This document shows positions 1 through 7,083 of a DNA stretch of 64,000 nt, in pieces; the first letter of the stretch is position 1, and the number at the start of each line of letters is the position of its first letter. The position numbers were made by a program, and so were the translations under genes. The notes below the pieces were generated by a model. That model did no database searches. It was given only the letters and a program-made list of their open reading frames with translations, and had not been told where the DNA came from. Source of the DNA: Anaerorhabdus furcosa. Its GTDB lineage: Bacteria; Bacillota_I; Bacilli_A; Erysipelotrichales; Erysipelotrichaceae. The stretch is from the NCBI RefSeq assembly GCF_900167375.1, contig NZ_FUWY01000009.1:1-64000 (forward strand), written 5' to 3'.

Positions 1-264
1 CTCTTTACGACTAAATCCTTCAGGTCGCATTGCTTGTTCCCGCATTCTAGTTGTCAATGAACCAACTCGCTTTGGTCCTAATATTTTGGGGCTAATTCCT
101 AATTTGTTTAGTGCTTCTATTGGTGATGCTCCTGTATTGAGTAAACCTGTAAATTCATTCTTAAAATCATCTGTAAATCGTACATTTGCTTCACTGATTT
201 TCTTTACATACTTGCTTTTTCTTAATTCTTCTATTTGTTCTTTACTAAAATAATTTCTTCCCAT
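1..264 (-). mobile_element. IS3-type OrfA (helix-turn-helix) fragment, cut by window edge
   Basis: The reverse strand from 264 to 1 is an open frame of 88 codons with no stop, so the gene continues off the left edge. It starts MGRNYFSKEQIEELRKS and contains FTDDFKNEFTGLLNTGASP followed by a helix-turn-helix-like segment. This is the pattern of the small OrfA subunit that precedes the DDE transposase of IS3-family elements. A purine-rich GAGGAAAG lies just upstream of the ATG. The transposase itself would lie outside the window, so whether the element is intact cannot be judged. The family assignment is by recalled pattern only. Confidence 0.6.
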
Positions 265-294
265 ATTTTCTTTCCTCTTCTAAAGTATACTGAA

Positions 295-340
295 ACCCCG
301 TAAGGTAGTCACTTTTTATCTAGTGTCTTCCTTACGGGGT
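295..340. repeat. 18-bp imperfect inverted repeat next to the IS edge
   Basis: Two 18-nt arms (295-312 and 323-340) share 16 of 18 pairs, with the core CCCCGTAAGG / CCTTACGGGG, around a 10-nt loop. The repeat lies between the end of trkH and the transposase-type ORF, both on the minus strand. It could be the terminator of the trkH operon, but its T-tract on that strand is weak. It could also be part of the end of the insertion sequence. Confidence 0.5.
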
Positions 341-373
341 ATAGTTTACAAATTAAATTTGAATATCTTTTTT

Positions 374-1855
374 CTATTTAACACGAACAAATTTGTTTTT
401 TATAGCAGTAAAACTTGAATATAATCCAATAAGAATAATGAAGATTTCTAATCGTCCAAATAACATACCAAGCATTTCTACAATAAGTGTAGCATTGTTT
501 GTTGTCATTGTTGTGATACCAATTGAAAGTCCTACTGTACCAAGTGCTGATGCAAATTCAAACATACCTTCGATTAAGGATGTATTTGCAGTCAATGTGA
601 CTAGAAGCGAGCCAACAACATAAATAACTGTATACCAAAAGAAGAAGGAAACTGTATCCATTATTGTTGTTTGATCAATTTGACTCTTTCCTTGAGGTTT
701 GATATATGTTTCAACGTTAATTGTTCTCGATGGAACGATTTTTCTTTTTAGATTCATCCAACTAATTCTTATCATCAAATAAAACCGAGATATTTTTAGT
801 CCTCCTGCAGTAGAGCCAATGCCACCTCCAATAAACATTAGAAGTATTAAAATTGTGATTGAGAATTGTGGCCAAGTTGCAAAGTTCATTGTGGCATAAC
901 CTGTTGTGGATAAGGCTGATACCGCATTAAATGCAGCATGTCTTAGTGCGTCTAGCCAACTTAGGTTCATTTGTAGGGCTAGTGAAATAGCAATTAATGG
1001 TATAGAAACTAAGAAAATAATGAACATAAATTTTACTTCGCTAATGCTTAAAAACTGTTTCCACTTTCTTTTTGTAAGTATCAGTAGGGCTGCAAAGTTA
1101 GTAGTACCTATTATCATAAGCAAAATTGTGATCCATTCAATAGAAAGACTATTGTATTCACCAATACTATTTAGTTTTGTTGAAAATCCACCAGTTGATA
1201 ATGAGCACATAGAATGATTGATTGCATCAAAGAAACTCATTCCAGCAAACCAATAAAGAAGTGTACCTACAATCATAAATGACATATACATTGTAAATAT
1301 GACACGAGCTGTTTTCTTGAGATTGGGATAAATTTTATCTGGATGTCCCTCAGCACTATATAGATTCATGGTTTGTTTACCATGAACAAGTAAAATCATC
1401 ATCATCACAAATCCTAAGCCACCACAAAATTGCATAAAACTACGATGAAACAAATAAATTTGGGCAGTGTTTGTGACATCTAGAACAGATAAACCTGTCG
1501 TAGTCCAACCGCTTACAGCTTCAAATAGCGCTTGTGTAAAGCGAAGTTGTCCTGAGATGATAAAGGGTAGAGCACCCATAAGAACACCAAAAGCCCAAAT
1601 GAAGATAATCGTGATACTACCATATTGTAAATTTGATTGTACATGAGTACAGTCTTCGTTTTTCTTATAGAATAAACAAACAATAAATCCACTAAAAATA
1701 GCGATAGTACCAGGAAGTAAAAAGTCAAATAAGTATTTCGCATCTTGAGGATAGAAAGGAATTACAATAATTGGAATTAAAATTAAGACACCAATTAATA
1801 TCATTAGTTTTCCAACATAATTTCCTTCTTTAAAACGGAGTTTTAAATCTGTCAT
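374..1855 (-). CDS. trkH: TrkH-type potassium channel subunit
   Basis: A 493-residue polytopic membrane protein, the K+-conducting subunit of a Trk/Ktr uptake system. The four pore-loop signatures are visible in order: SGWTTTGLSVL, SLSTGGFST, ALSTTGYAT and ALGTVGLSIG, each with the filter glycine. A GGGIGSTAGGLK segment typical of TrkH lies before the last repeats. It is the last gene of a leftward operon and overlaps the upstream trkA-like gene by 4 nt (ATGA), which implies translational coupling. The regulatory TrkA-type subunits come from the two preceding genes. The window holds a second system (KtrB/KtrA, 55531-57612), so K+ uptake is duplicated. Confidence 0.92.
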   Translation of the reverse strand: MTDLKLRFKEGNYVGKLMILIGVLILIPIIVIPFYPQDAKYLFDFLLPGTIAIFSGFIVCLFYKKNEDCTHVQSNLQYGSITIIFIWAFGVLMGALPFIISGQLRFTQALFEAVSGWTTTGLSVLDVTNTAQIYLFHRSFMQFCGGLGFVMMMILLVHGKQTMNLYSAEGHPDKIYPNLKKTARVIFTMYMSFMIVGTLLYWFAGMSFFDAINHSMCSLSTGGFSTKLNSIGEYNSLSIEWITILLMIIGTTNFAALLILTKRKWKQFLSISEVKFMFIIFLVSIPLIAISLALQMNLSWLDALRHAAFNAVSALSTTGYATMNFATWPQFSITILILLMFIGGGIGSTAGGLKISRFYLMIRISWMNLKRKIVPSRTINVETYIKPQGKSQIDQTTIMDTVSFFFWYTVIYVVGSLLVTLTANTSLIEGMFEFASALGTVGLSIGITTMTTNNATLIVEMLGMLFGRLEIFIILIGLYSSFTAIKNKFVRVK

Positions 1856-2517
1856 TTACCCGTCAACTCCTTAACTGCAAGTGCTTGTTGTTGATCAGAT
1901 GCGATCATAACAAGAATATCTCCTTCATGAATTCTAACATCACCACGAGGGACGATGTTTGTATCTCCACGCAGAATACAACCGATGACTACTTCTTGTG
2001 GTAAGTTTAATTCCCATAATTTTTTATTTACTACAGGTGCAGTTTTAGGGATCGCAAGTTGAGTTATTTTTACTTTTCCTCCATTTAATTCGAAAATAGA
2101 AGACATTTGATCCATTAGTGCTTGTTGTTCAATTAAATTTGTTACCGTTGTAATGGAGCACACAACAGAATCGATACCCATCTTATAAAAGAAATCAACT
2201 TTTTCTGGATCATTTACTAATGCAACAGTTCGTTTTACGTTGAATTTCTTTTTACATAATTCACAAATTACAAGATTATCATCATCACGTCTTGTTAGTG
2301 CAATGGCTAAATCAAAATCATAAATACCTGCATCATCTAAAATGTAAGGGCGAGTACCATCACCATGTAAAATATGAATATCTTCTATTTGTGCAAATTC
2401 AATGCAGTGTTGGTAGTTAAGGTTAATGATCGTAATTTCATAACCTTTAGTTCTTAAGGATTTTGCAAGTGCATAGGTTTTTTGATAGCCACCAACTAAG
2501 ACTACTTTCTTTTTCAT
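1852..2517 (-). CDS. trkA: TrkA-type regulatory subunit (RCK_N plus RCK_C)
   Basis: 221 residues. The N-terminal Rossmann-like RCK domain starts KKKVVLVGGYQKTYALAKSL. The C-terminal ~80 residues form an RCK_C (TrkA_C) domain with GDTNIVPRGDVRIHEGDILVMI. Such proteins form the cytosolic gating ring on TrkH. The usual GxGxxG dinucleotide motif is degenerate here (GGYQKT), so this subunit may not bind NAD(H) or ATP in the usual way. The start overlaps the stop of the preceding RCK_N gene (ATGA), with AGAGG as ribosome binding site. Together the two proteins resemble a split E. coli-type TrkA, in which several RCK modules are fused. Confidence 0.85.
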   Translation of the reverse strand: MKKKVVLVGGYQKTYALAKSLRTKGYEITIINLNYQHCIEFAQIEDIHILHGDGTRPYILDDAGIYDFDLAIALTRRDDDNLVICELCKKKFNVKRTVALVNDPEKVDFFYKMGIDSVVCSITTVTNLIEQQALMDQMSSIFELNGGKVKITQLAIPKTAPVVNKKLWELNLPQEVVIGCILRGDTNIVPRGDVRIHEGDILVMIASDQQQALAVKELTGK

Positions 2518-2954
2518 AGAATACCTCTTTTCTTATCTAATCTTTTTGTGATTTCTGCGGTGGATAAGATTGCGGGAAGTATTGTTTCAAAGCCCATATC
2601 TTGATATGTACAAGCTCTTTCAGGATCGTAGAGACGTATAATAACATTTTCAACATGATACATGGATTTAGCGATTTGGGCTGTCATAATGTTAGTACTA
2701 TCATTATCTGTTACACAAATAATCGTCGTTACTTTATCAATTTGTGCTTCCTTTAACACATTAAAATCAATTGCATTGCCTACAATAGTTAAACCAGTAA
2801 AAGAAGGTGATAACTTGCGAAAGGAATCTTTGCTATTATCGATAATTAATACATTTTCTTCTTTCTCAGAGAAGATATTTGCAAGGCTTGCTCCAAGTCT
2901 TCCACATCCAACAATAAGAGTAGACTCATCTATTTTTCCATTAAATATACTCAT
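2514..2954 (-). CDS. Single-domain TrkA-N (RCK_N) nucleotide-binding protein
   Basis: 146 residues consisting of one RCK_N domain with an intact dinucleotide motif (LIVGCGRLGASLANIF, then an acidic LIIDNS at the end of beta 2). There is no RCK_C domain. The ATG at 2954 is preferred because AAGGTG sits 6 nt upstream; an in-frame GTG at 2963 would overlap that site. The gene lies between a TPR gene and the second TrkA-type gene, whose nucleotide motif is degenerate. The intact-motif subunit probably provides nucleotide sensing for a mixed gating ring on TrkH. That division of labour is inference. Confidence 0.8.
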   Translation of the reverse strand: MSIFNGKIDESTLIVGCGRLGASLANIFSEKEENVLIIDNSKDSFRKLSPSFTGLTIVGNAIDFNVLKEAQIDKVTTIICVTDNDSTNIMTAQIAKSMYHVENVIIRLYDPERACTYQDMGFETILPAILSTAEITKRLDKKRGIL

Positions 2955-2964
2955 GTCTTTCACC

Positions 2965-3315
2965 TTAAATTAAACTGTATTTTTTTCTAATACGTTTATT
3001 TTCAATGCAGTCATTTTCATCAAATGCACGAGTATGACATTTTGAGAATGTACCATAGATTTCAAGATTTACTCTTGCAGGTAAATAAGAAGGATCAAGA
3101 GCCCATGCAGCTCTAAAATGTTTCATTGCGATTGGATGTTCACCACTATCTTCTAAAAGTAACCCTAATAAGTTATGAGGTTGTGGAGCATGTGGGTAAG
3201 ATTGCATAGCATTGCGTATGATTGCTTCACATTCACTGTATTTTTTCTCATTTAGAAATTGTTTAACTTGTTGACATAATTGTCCAAGTGCTTCGTTTGT
3301 ATTGATTGTTTCCAT
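2965..3315 (-). CDS. Small TPR-repeat protein of the trk operon
   Basis: 116 residues, probably cytoplasmic. The segment from about residue 20 to 85 reads as tetratricopeptide-like helix pairs (EAIIRNAMQSYPHAPQPHNLLGLLLEDSGEHP, given here in its visible parts: LLGLLLEDSGEHPIAMKHF then AWALDPSYLPARVNLE). TPRs bind partner proteins. It is the first gene of the operon TPR-trkA-trkA-trkH, 10 nt before the RCK_N gene. The ATG at 3315 follows GGGAGAAAG; a longer in-frame start at 3333 would run through the leader hairpin. Its role in K+ control is unknown. Confidence 0.7.
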   Translation of the reverse strand: METINTNEALGQLCQQVKQFLNEKKYSECEAIIRNAMQSYPHAPQPHNLLGLLLEDSGEHPIAMKHFRAAWALDPSYLPARVNLEIYGTFSKCHTRAFDENDCIENKRIRKKYSLI

Positions 3316-3326
3316 ATTCTTTCTCC

Positions 3327-3347
3327 CTATCAAGCTTTTCTTGATAG
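3327..3347 (-). promoter_or_regulatory. Leader hairpin before the TPR-trk operon
   Basis: A perfect 8-bp inverted repeat, CTATCAAG / CTTGATAG with a 5-nt loop, abuts the GGGAG ribosome binding site of the TPR gene on the minus strand. It could influence translation or mRNA stability, or be a protein site. No function is proven. Confidence 0.4.
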
Positions 3348-3367
3348 TCTTATCTTAAGTTATATCG

Positions 3368-3415
3368 TGTGAGTGGGATGTGAGAAAGGGGAAGATCGTG
3401 TGAGAAACTTGTGAG
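3368..3415 (-). promoter_or_regulatory. Four phased TGTGAG repeats, candidate KdpE-binding region
   Basis: TGTGAG (CTCACA on the transcribed strand) occurs at 3368, 3379, 3399 and 3410. The start-to-start spacings are 11, 20 and 11 bp. Three copies extend to TGTGAGAAA. OmpR-family regulators commonly bind direct repeats about 11 bp apart upstream of the -35 region. The cluster is the only sequence between kdpE and the trk operon and lies just upstream of -10-like TATAAC/TAAGAT (3352-3364). This is inference from spacing and context. Confidence 0.5.
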
Positions 3416-3446
3416 AAAGAAAAAATGGAATGTTTTCCATTCCATT
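3414..3446 (-). terminator. Terminator of the kdpDE operon
   Basis: On the minus strand the stem ATGGAATG / CATTCCAT with a GAAAA loop is followed by TTTTTTC, just downstream of the kdpE stop at 3454. Confidence 0.85.
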
Positions 3447-3453
3447 CATGATT

Positions 3454-4149
3454 CTATTCATCAATTAGGCGATAACCTACACCGATTTCGGTCAGTAAGT
3501 AAATAGGTTTAGCAGGATTTTGCTCAATTTTTCTTCTTAATCCAGCCATTAAAGCACGAAGTGCTTGTGTATCTTCACCATAGCCTACACCCCAAACTTC
3601 TTTAATTATATAACTTGTGGTTAATACTTTCCCCACATTTTTAAAGAAGAGCGAAAGTAAACTATATTCAAGAGGTGTTAGATGTATTTCTTTATCAGCT
3701 AAATAAACAAGTCTTTTCTCAAAGTTAATCTCTAAGTTTTTCACTTTTATTGTATTTTGTATCTTTTGATTGTTTTGGCGATAAAAGTGACGTAGTGCAA
3801 CTCTTACCCGTGCAAGCAACTCTGTAACAGAGAATGGTTTTGTAAGATAATCATCAGCACCTGCATCAAGAGCCATTGCCTTTTCTTTATCTTGGTCACG
3901 AGCTGAAACGATGATAACAGGAATTTCAGACCATTCACGGATTTTTCTTAAAACTTCCATTCCATCAAAATCAGGTAATCCTAAATCAAGTAACATGATA
4001 TCAATTTGCTCTGATACAAGGAGTGAAAGAGCGGTTTGACCATTTTTTGCTGCAAGAGTAATAAAACCTTCTTGTTGTAGTGCAAAACTAATGAAGTTAC
4101 TAATTTTATTATCATCTTCTACAATAAGTATTCTTGTTTTAACTGTCAT
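3454..4149 (-). CDS. kdpE: KdpE-like OmpR-family response regulator
   Basis: 231 residues. The receiver domain (about 1-120) has the acidic pair VEDD, the phospho-acceptor Asp in MLLDLGLPDFDG and the conserved Lys in LTKPF. It is followed by a winged-helix DNA-binding domain (about 130-231) ending GVGYRLIDE. The start overlaps the end of the kinase gene by 4 nt (ATGA). No kdpFABC operon is present nearby; the next genes downstream encode TPR, TrkA and TrkH proteins. This regulator therefore probably governs Trk-type uptake, perhaps through the phased repeats at 3368-3415. The Kdp name rests on the partner kinase. Confidence 0.87.
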   Translation of the reverse strand: MTVKTRILIVEDDNKISNFISFALQQEGFITLAAKNGQTALSLLVSEQIDIMLLDLGLPDFDGMEVLRKIREWSEIPVIIVSARDQDKEKAMALDAGADDYLTKPFSVTELLARVRVALRHFYRQNNQKIQNTIKVKNLEINFEKRLVYLADKEIHLTPLEYSLLSLFFKNVGKVLTTSYIIKEVWGVGYGEDTQALRALMAGLRRKIEQNPAKPIYLLTEIGVGYRLIDE

Positions 4150-5669
4150 GATTCTTTCTCCTTCATTGGAAGTGTGAATATAAACTCAGCACCTTTTCCA
4201 GCAGTGCAGTTTCTTGCTTGAATTGTACCATGATGTGCTCTAATAATTTCATCACAAATTGCAAGACCGATACCGATGCCATGTTGTGCATCAACCCGTT
4301 GTTTACTGCCAATAAAAAACATTGTAAATAAGTGAGGTAAGTCATCTTCGTTAATCCCATTTCCATAATCACGGATAGTGAATTCAATTTCACTTGTTGT
4401 TTCTAATTTTTTAATGGTAATATCAATTGGCTTATGTGATTTGTTATGCTTTGCAGCATTATCTAATAGATTAGTAAGTACTTGTGCAATGAGTTTAGCA
4501 TCCATTGGAATAAGTACCGCCTCATTTGGCATAGCTACATTGATTTCCATTTTTGGATAACGCCGATTTATATTTTGAATCGCAACACTCAATACTTCTT
4601 CAACAACCTCATATTCATGTTTAAGTTGAAATTTAGAATCTTGAAGTTTTGTTAGGCTAAGAATATTCTCGACAAGTCCATAAAGCCAGTCTGCTTCTTT
4701 GTTGATATCATTGGATATATCGTGAATAACATCTTTCTTTTTACTTAGTGAAACAAGAAGTTCAGAATTACCCATAATTGTTGCAAGGGGAGTTCTTAAG
4801 TCATGTGAAATTGCTCGAAGTAAGTTACTGCGATATCTTTCTTGAGAAGCTTCTTCTTTTAGTCGTAGATGCTCTTGAATTCCATAGAAACGATCCATTG
4901 CCAAAGCTACATTTTCGGTCATTGTATGAACAAGTTTTACTTGATAGTCAGTTAATTTTTTGGCATGGGATGTAGGAACTCGTATTAGCCCAAGAATATT
5001 TTCTCTTCCGTAAATTGGGAAGTCATAAAATTCTTCGTTGATATCAACAATTGCATGCAAGTTTTCTATTCGTTTTCGTATTTCTTCAATATTTTCTGTT
5101 GCTTTTATGATTTGTTGACTACCATCTTCTTGTTGAATGTAAGTTTCTTCAGGATTACCATGAAAATCAAAGCAAAGGCAAGCAACATTACATGCAAGAA
5201 AGCCACTAATAGCACTTGTTGCAACAGAGGCAATTTCTTTAATGTCAACGGCATCAGTTAAATAGTTTGTTAAGTGATATAACGTATTTGATTCTACTTC
5301 TTTCTCTTTTGCTTCTTTTTCACTTTGTAGTGTTTTTGATGTTAAGGTACCGGTAATAATCGCAGTAATTGTCATAATAACAAAAGTGATTAAATAGTTT
5401 GGGTCATAAACTGAAAGTGAGAAATAAGGAGCAGTAAAAAAGTAATTGTAGGTTAGTGTTGCAATAATGGATGAAAGTACACCCATAAGGTAACCTTGTG
5501 AGAATCTTGCGGTAATTAAAACTGCAAGAATATAAACGATAACAATGTTTGTCTCAGGTATTTTTATGCTTTCAAAGAAATAACCAATAAGTGTAGCAGT
5601 CGCAATTGAAAAAATCATAATGATTAATCCAACAACTATTTTCTTTTGAGTTCCAGGTATTCTATTCAT
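4146..5669 (-). CDS. kdpD: KdpD-like sensor histidine kinase lacking the KdpD/USP N-terminus
   Basis: 507 residues. It begins with the four-helix DUF4118 membrane domain of KdpD (about 8-105), then a GAF-like region, a HisKA domain with the phospho-histidine in SHDLRTPLATIMGN, and a HATPase domain with NLLDNAAKH, DYGNGI and GIGIGLAI. Full KdpD has about 900 residues with an N-terminal ATP-binding sensor and a USP domain; both are absent. The start at 5669 has AAGGA 8 nt upstream. An in-frame upstream start at 5723 is rejected because it lies inside the promoter at 5695-5723. The gene pairs with kdpE and sits beside the trk operon. Confidence 0.87.
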   Translation of the reverse strand: MNRIPGTQKKIVVGLIIMIFSIATATLIGYFFESIKIPETNIVIVYILAVLITARFSQGYLMGVLSSIIATLTYNYFFTAPYFSLSVYDPNYLITFVIMTITAIITGTLTSKTLQSEKEAKEKEVESNTLYHLTNYLTDAVDIKEIASVATSAISGFLACNVACLCFDFHGNPEETYIQQEDGSQQIIKATENIEEIRKRIENLHAIVDINEEFYDFPIYGRENILGLIRVPTSHAKKLTDYQVKLVHTMTENVALAMDRFYGIQEHLRLKEEASQERYRSNLLRAISHDLRTPLATIMGNSELLVSLSKKKDVIHDISNDINKEADWLYGLVENILSLTKLQDSKFQLKHEYEVVEEVLSVAIQNINRRYPKMEINVAMPNEAVLIPMDAKLIAQVLTNLLDNAAKHNKSHKPIDITIKKLETTSEIEFTIRDYGNGINEDDLPHLFTMFFIGSKQRVDAQHGIGIGLAICDEIIRAHHGTIQARNCTAGKGAEFIFTLPMKEKES

Positions 5670-5694
5670 ATTGTTTTCCTTCATATATAGGAAA

Positions 5695-5723
5695 ATTATA
5701 GCGATTATTACTAATAAGAGCAA
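5695..5723 (-). promoter_or_regulatory. Promoter of kdpDE
   Basis: On the minus strand, -35 TTGCTC (5723-5718), a 17-nt spacer and -10 TATAAT (5700-5695). The predicted transcript starts about 20 nt before the kdpD ATG at 5669. Confidence 0.75.
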
Positions 5724-5813
5724 ATAGTAAAAAAATCTTCTCTCGTCTTTTAAAAAAGAGTATACTATCTAAGTAAGTGGCTTTCGGAGTGGTTATGTTT
5801 TGAGGAGACTGAA

Positions 5814-6995
5814 ATGAATAAAATTAAAGATCGTATTTGGAAGAAAATATTTATCTTGTCCAAAGAAGAAAAACAGGAATTTATTAATTATTTTCCAAAC
5901 AAAGTGTATTTAACTGAAAGAAATATTTCGGTTGTAGTTGCACTAACACAAGTCGCAATGATTATTCTGTTTTTATCCAATAAACATTTGGATTTGAGCA
6001 ATTTCCGTACAATAGCTTACTTATCACTTTATATTTATTTATTGATTGTTACGATAGTGGCAGTATTTTTGTATAGCTATGCTTATCGTACAAAACAATA
6101 TAAACTATTAAATTGGTTAAGAAGAGTGTGTTGCTTCCTTATTTGTATTTGGTTAATGGGGATTACCTTTCTAGGGCAAATGAAGGGGAATGATTTATCC
6201 GTATTTAGTTATTTACTACCTACAATGGCAGCGGTACTTCTTCTATCACCTCTTGAGAGTTTAATTATTTTCTCATCGACTTGGGTGATGTTGGTCACGA
6301 TGATTTTAGTATTTGGTAGTCATGAGGGCTTATTTGGAGTAGTCATCAATAGTATTTTTGTTACTGTACTTTCAATTTATATTTCGTTTCGATATTATCG
6401 CAGTATCGCCATCGAGTTTTTAGATCGTAAAATCATTGAAAACCAATATGAGGAAATCAAACAAACAAATCAAAAACTTGAAGAAATGGCACATGTTGAT
6501 CAATTGACAGGATTGTATAATCGCCACTATTTGCATCAAAAAGTATACCCAATGTTCAATGAATACATATGTGAAGAAAATTACTCGATGTGTCTTTTAC
6601 TAGATATTGATTTCTTTAAACAATACAATGATACATATGGTCATCTTCAAGGTGATGAATGTATAAAAAGTATTACAAGAGTAATTAAAGATTTTTGTGA
6701 TAAATATGACGCTAATGCAGTTCGTTATGGTGGTGAAGAATTCCTTATTGTGAAGGTAGGGAAAGAGAAATTTGATGCAAATCAAATTGCAAATGAGTTA
6801 CTACAATCTATTCGCGATTTACAAATACCACGCAATGATAGTGATTTAGGTTATGTAACCGTTAGTATTGGTTTGTGGCATAATGGTTTATTTTGTGTTA
6901 GTAGTTTGGAAAATGCTATCTTGTATGCAGATAATGCAGTATATTATGCAAAAGACAATGGTAAGAATTGTATTTATGAAGCAAAGCAGAAGTGA
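5814..6995 (+). CDS. Membrane-bound diguanylate cyclase (GGDEF)
   Basis: 393 residues. About six membrane-spanning segments occupy residues 35-195, then a short coiled-coil linker, then a GGDEF domain (about 225-393). The signature is GGEEF at 306-310, a functional variant, with LDIDFFKQYNDTYGH and LTGLYNRHYL upstream as in active cyclases that make c-di-GMP from two GTP. No RxxD inhibitory site is evident just before the signature. GAGGAG precedes the ATG. It is divergent from kdpD. A second GGDEF protein is at 34174-35277; no EAL or HD-GYP phosphodiesterase is in this window. Confidence 0.88.
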   Translation: MNKIKDRIWKKIFILSKEEKQEFINYFPNKVYLTERNISVVVALTQVAMIILFLSNKHLDLSNFRTIAYLSLYIYLLIVTIVAVFLYSYAYRTKQYKLLNWLRRVCCFLICIWLMGITFLGQMKGNDLSVFSYLLPTMAAVLLLSPLESLIIFSSTWVMLVTMILVFGSHEGLFGVVINSIFVTVLSIYISFRYYRSIAIEFLDRKIIENQYEEIKQTNQKLEEMAHVDQLTGLYNRHYLHQKVYPMFNEYICEENYSMCLLLDIDFFKQYNDTYGHLQGDECIKSITRVIKDFCDKYDANAVRYGGEEFLIVKVGKEKFDANQIANELLQSIRDLQIPRNDSDLGYVTVSIGLWHNGLFCVSSLENAILYADNAVYYAKDNGKNCIYEAKQK

Positions 6996-7083
6996 TGTGA
7001 AATCGAACATCACTTTTCTTTTTTGTATCTAATTTGATATTTAGTGAAAGAAGCGTAAAATAAAAGAGTTCAAGGGGGTTTAT

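Noticed and set aside
1852-2954. TrkA gene broken by a frameshift
   Set aside because: The two frames overlap as ATGA with separate ribosome binding sites, and each is a complete RCK_N domain, which argues for two genes.
3368-3415. CRISPR-like repeats
   Set aside because: Units of 6-9 bp with 11 and 20 bp spacing are far too short, and no cas genes are present.
4163-4393. Open frame inside kdpD on the same strand
   Set aside because: It lies in another frame of a gene with a clear HATPase domain; no ribosome binding site and no family pattern. The same holds for many other frames inside real genes, such as 11287-11544, 17660-18121, 33015-33431 and 49518-49916.
5670-5723. Longer kdpD start
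   Set aside because: The in-frame extension runs through a TTGCTC-17-TATAAT promoter; the ATG at 5669 has its own AAGGA site.
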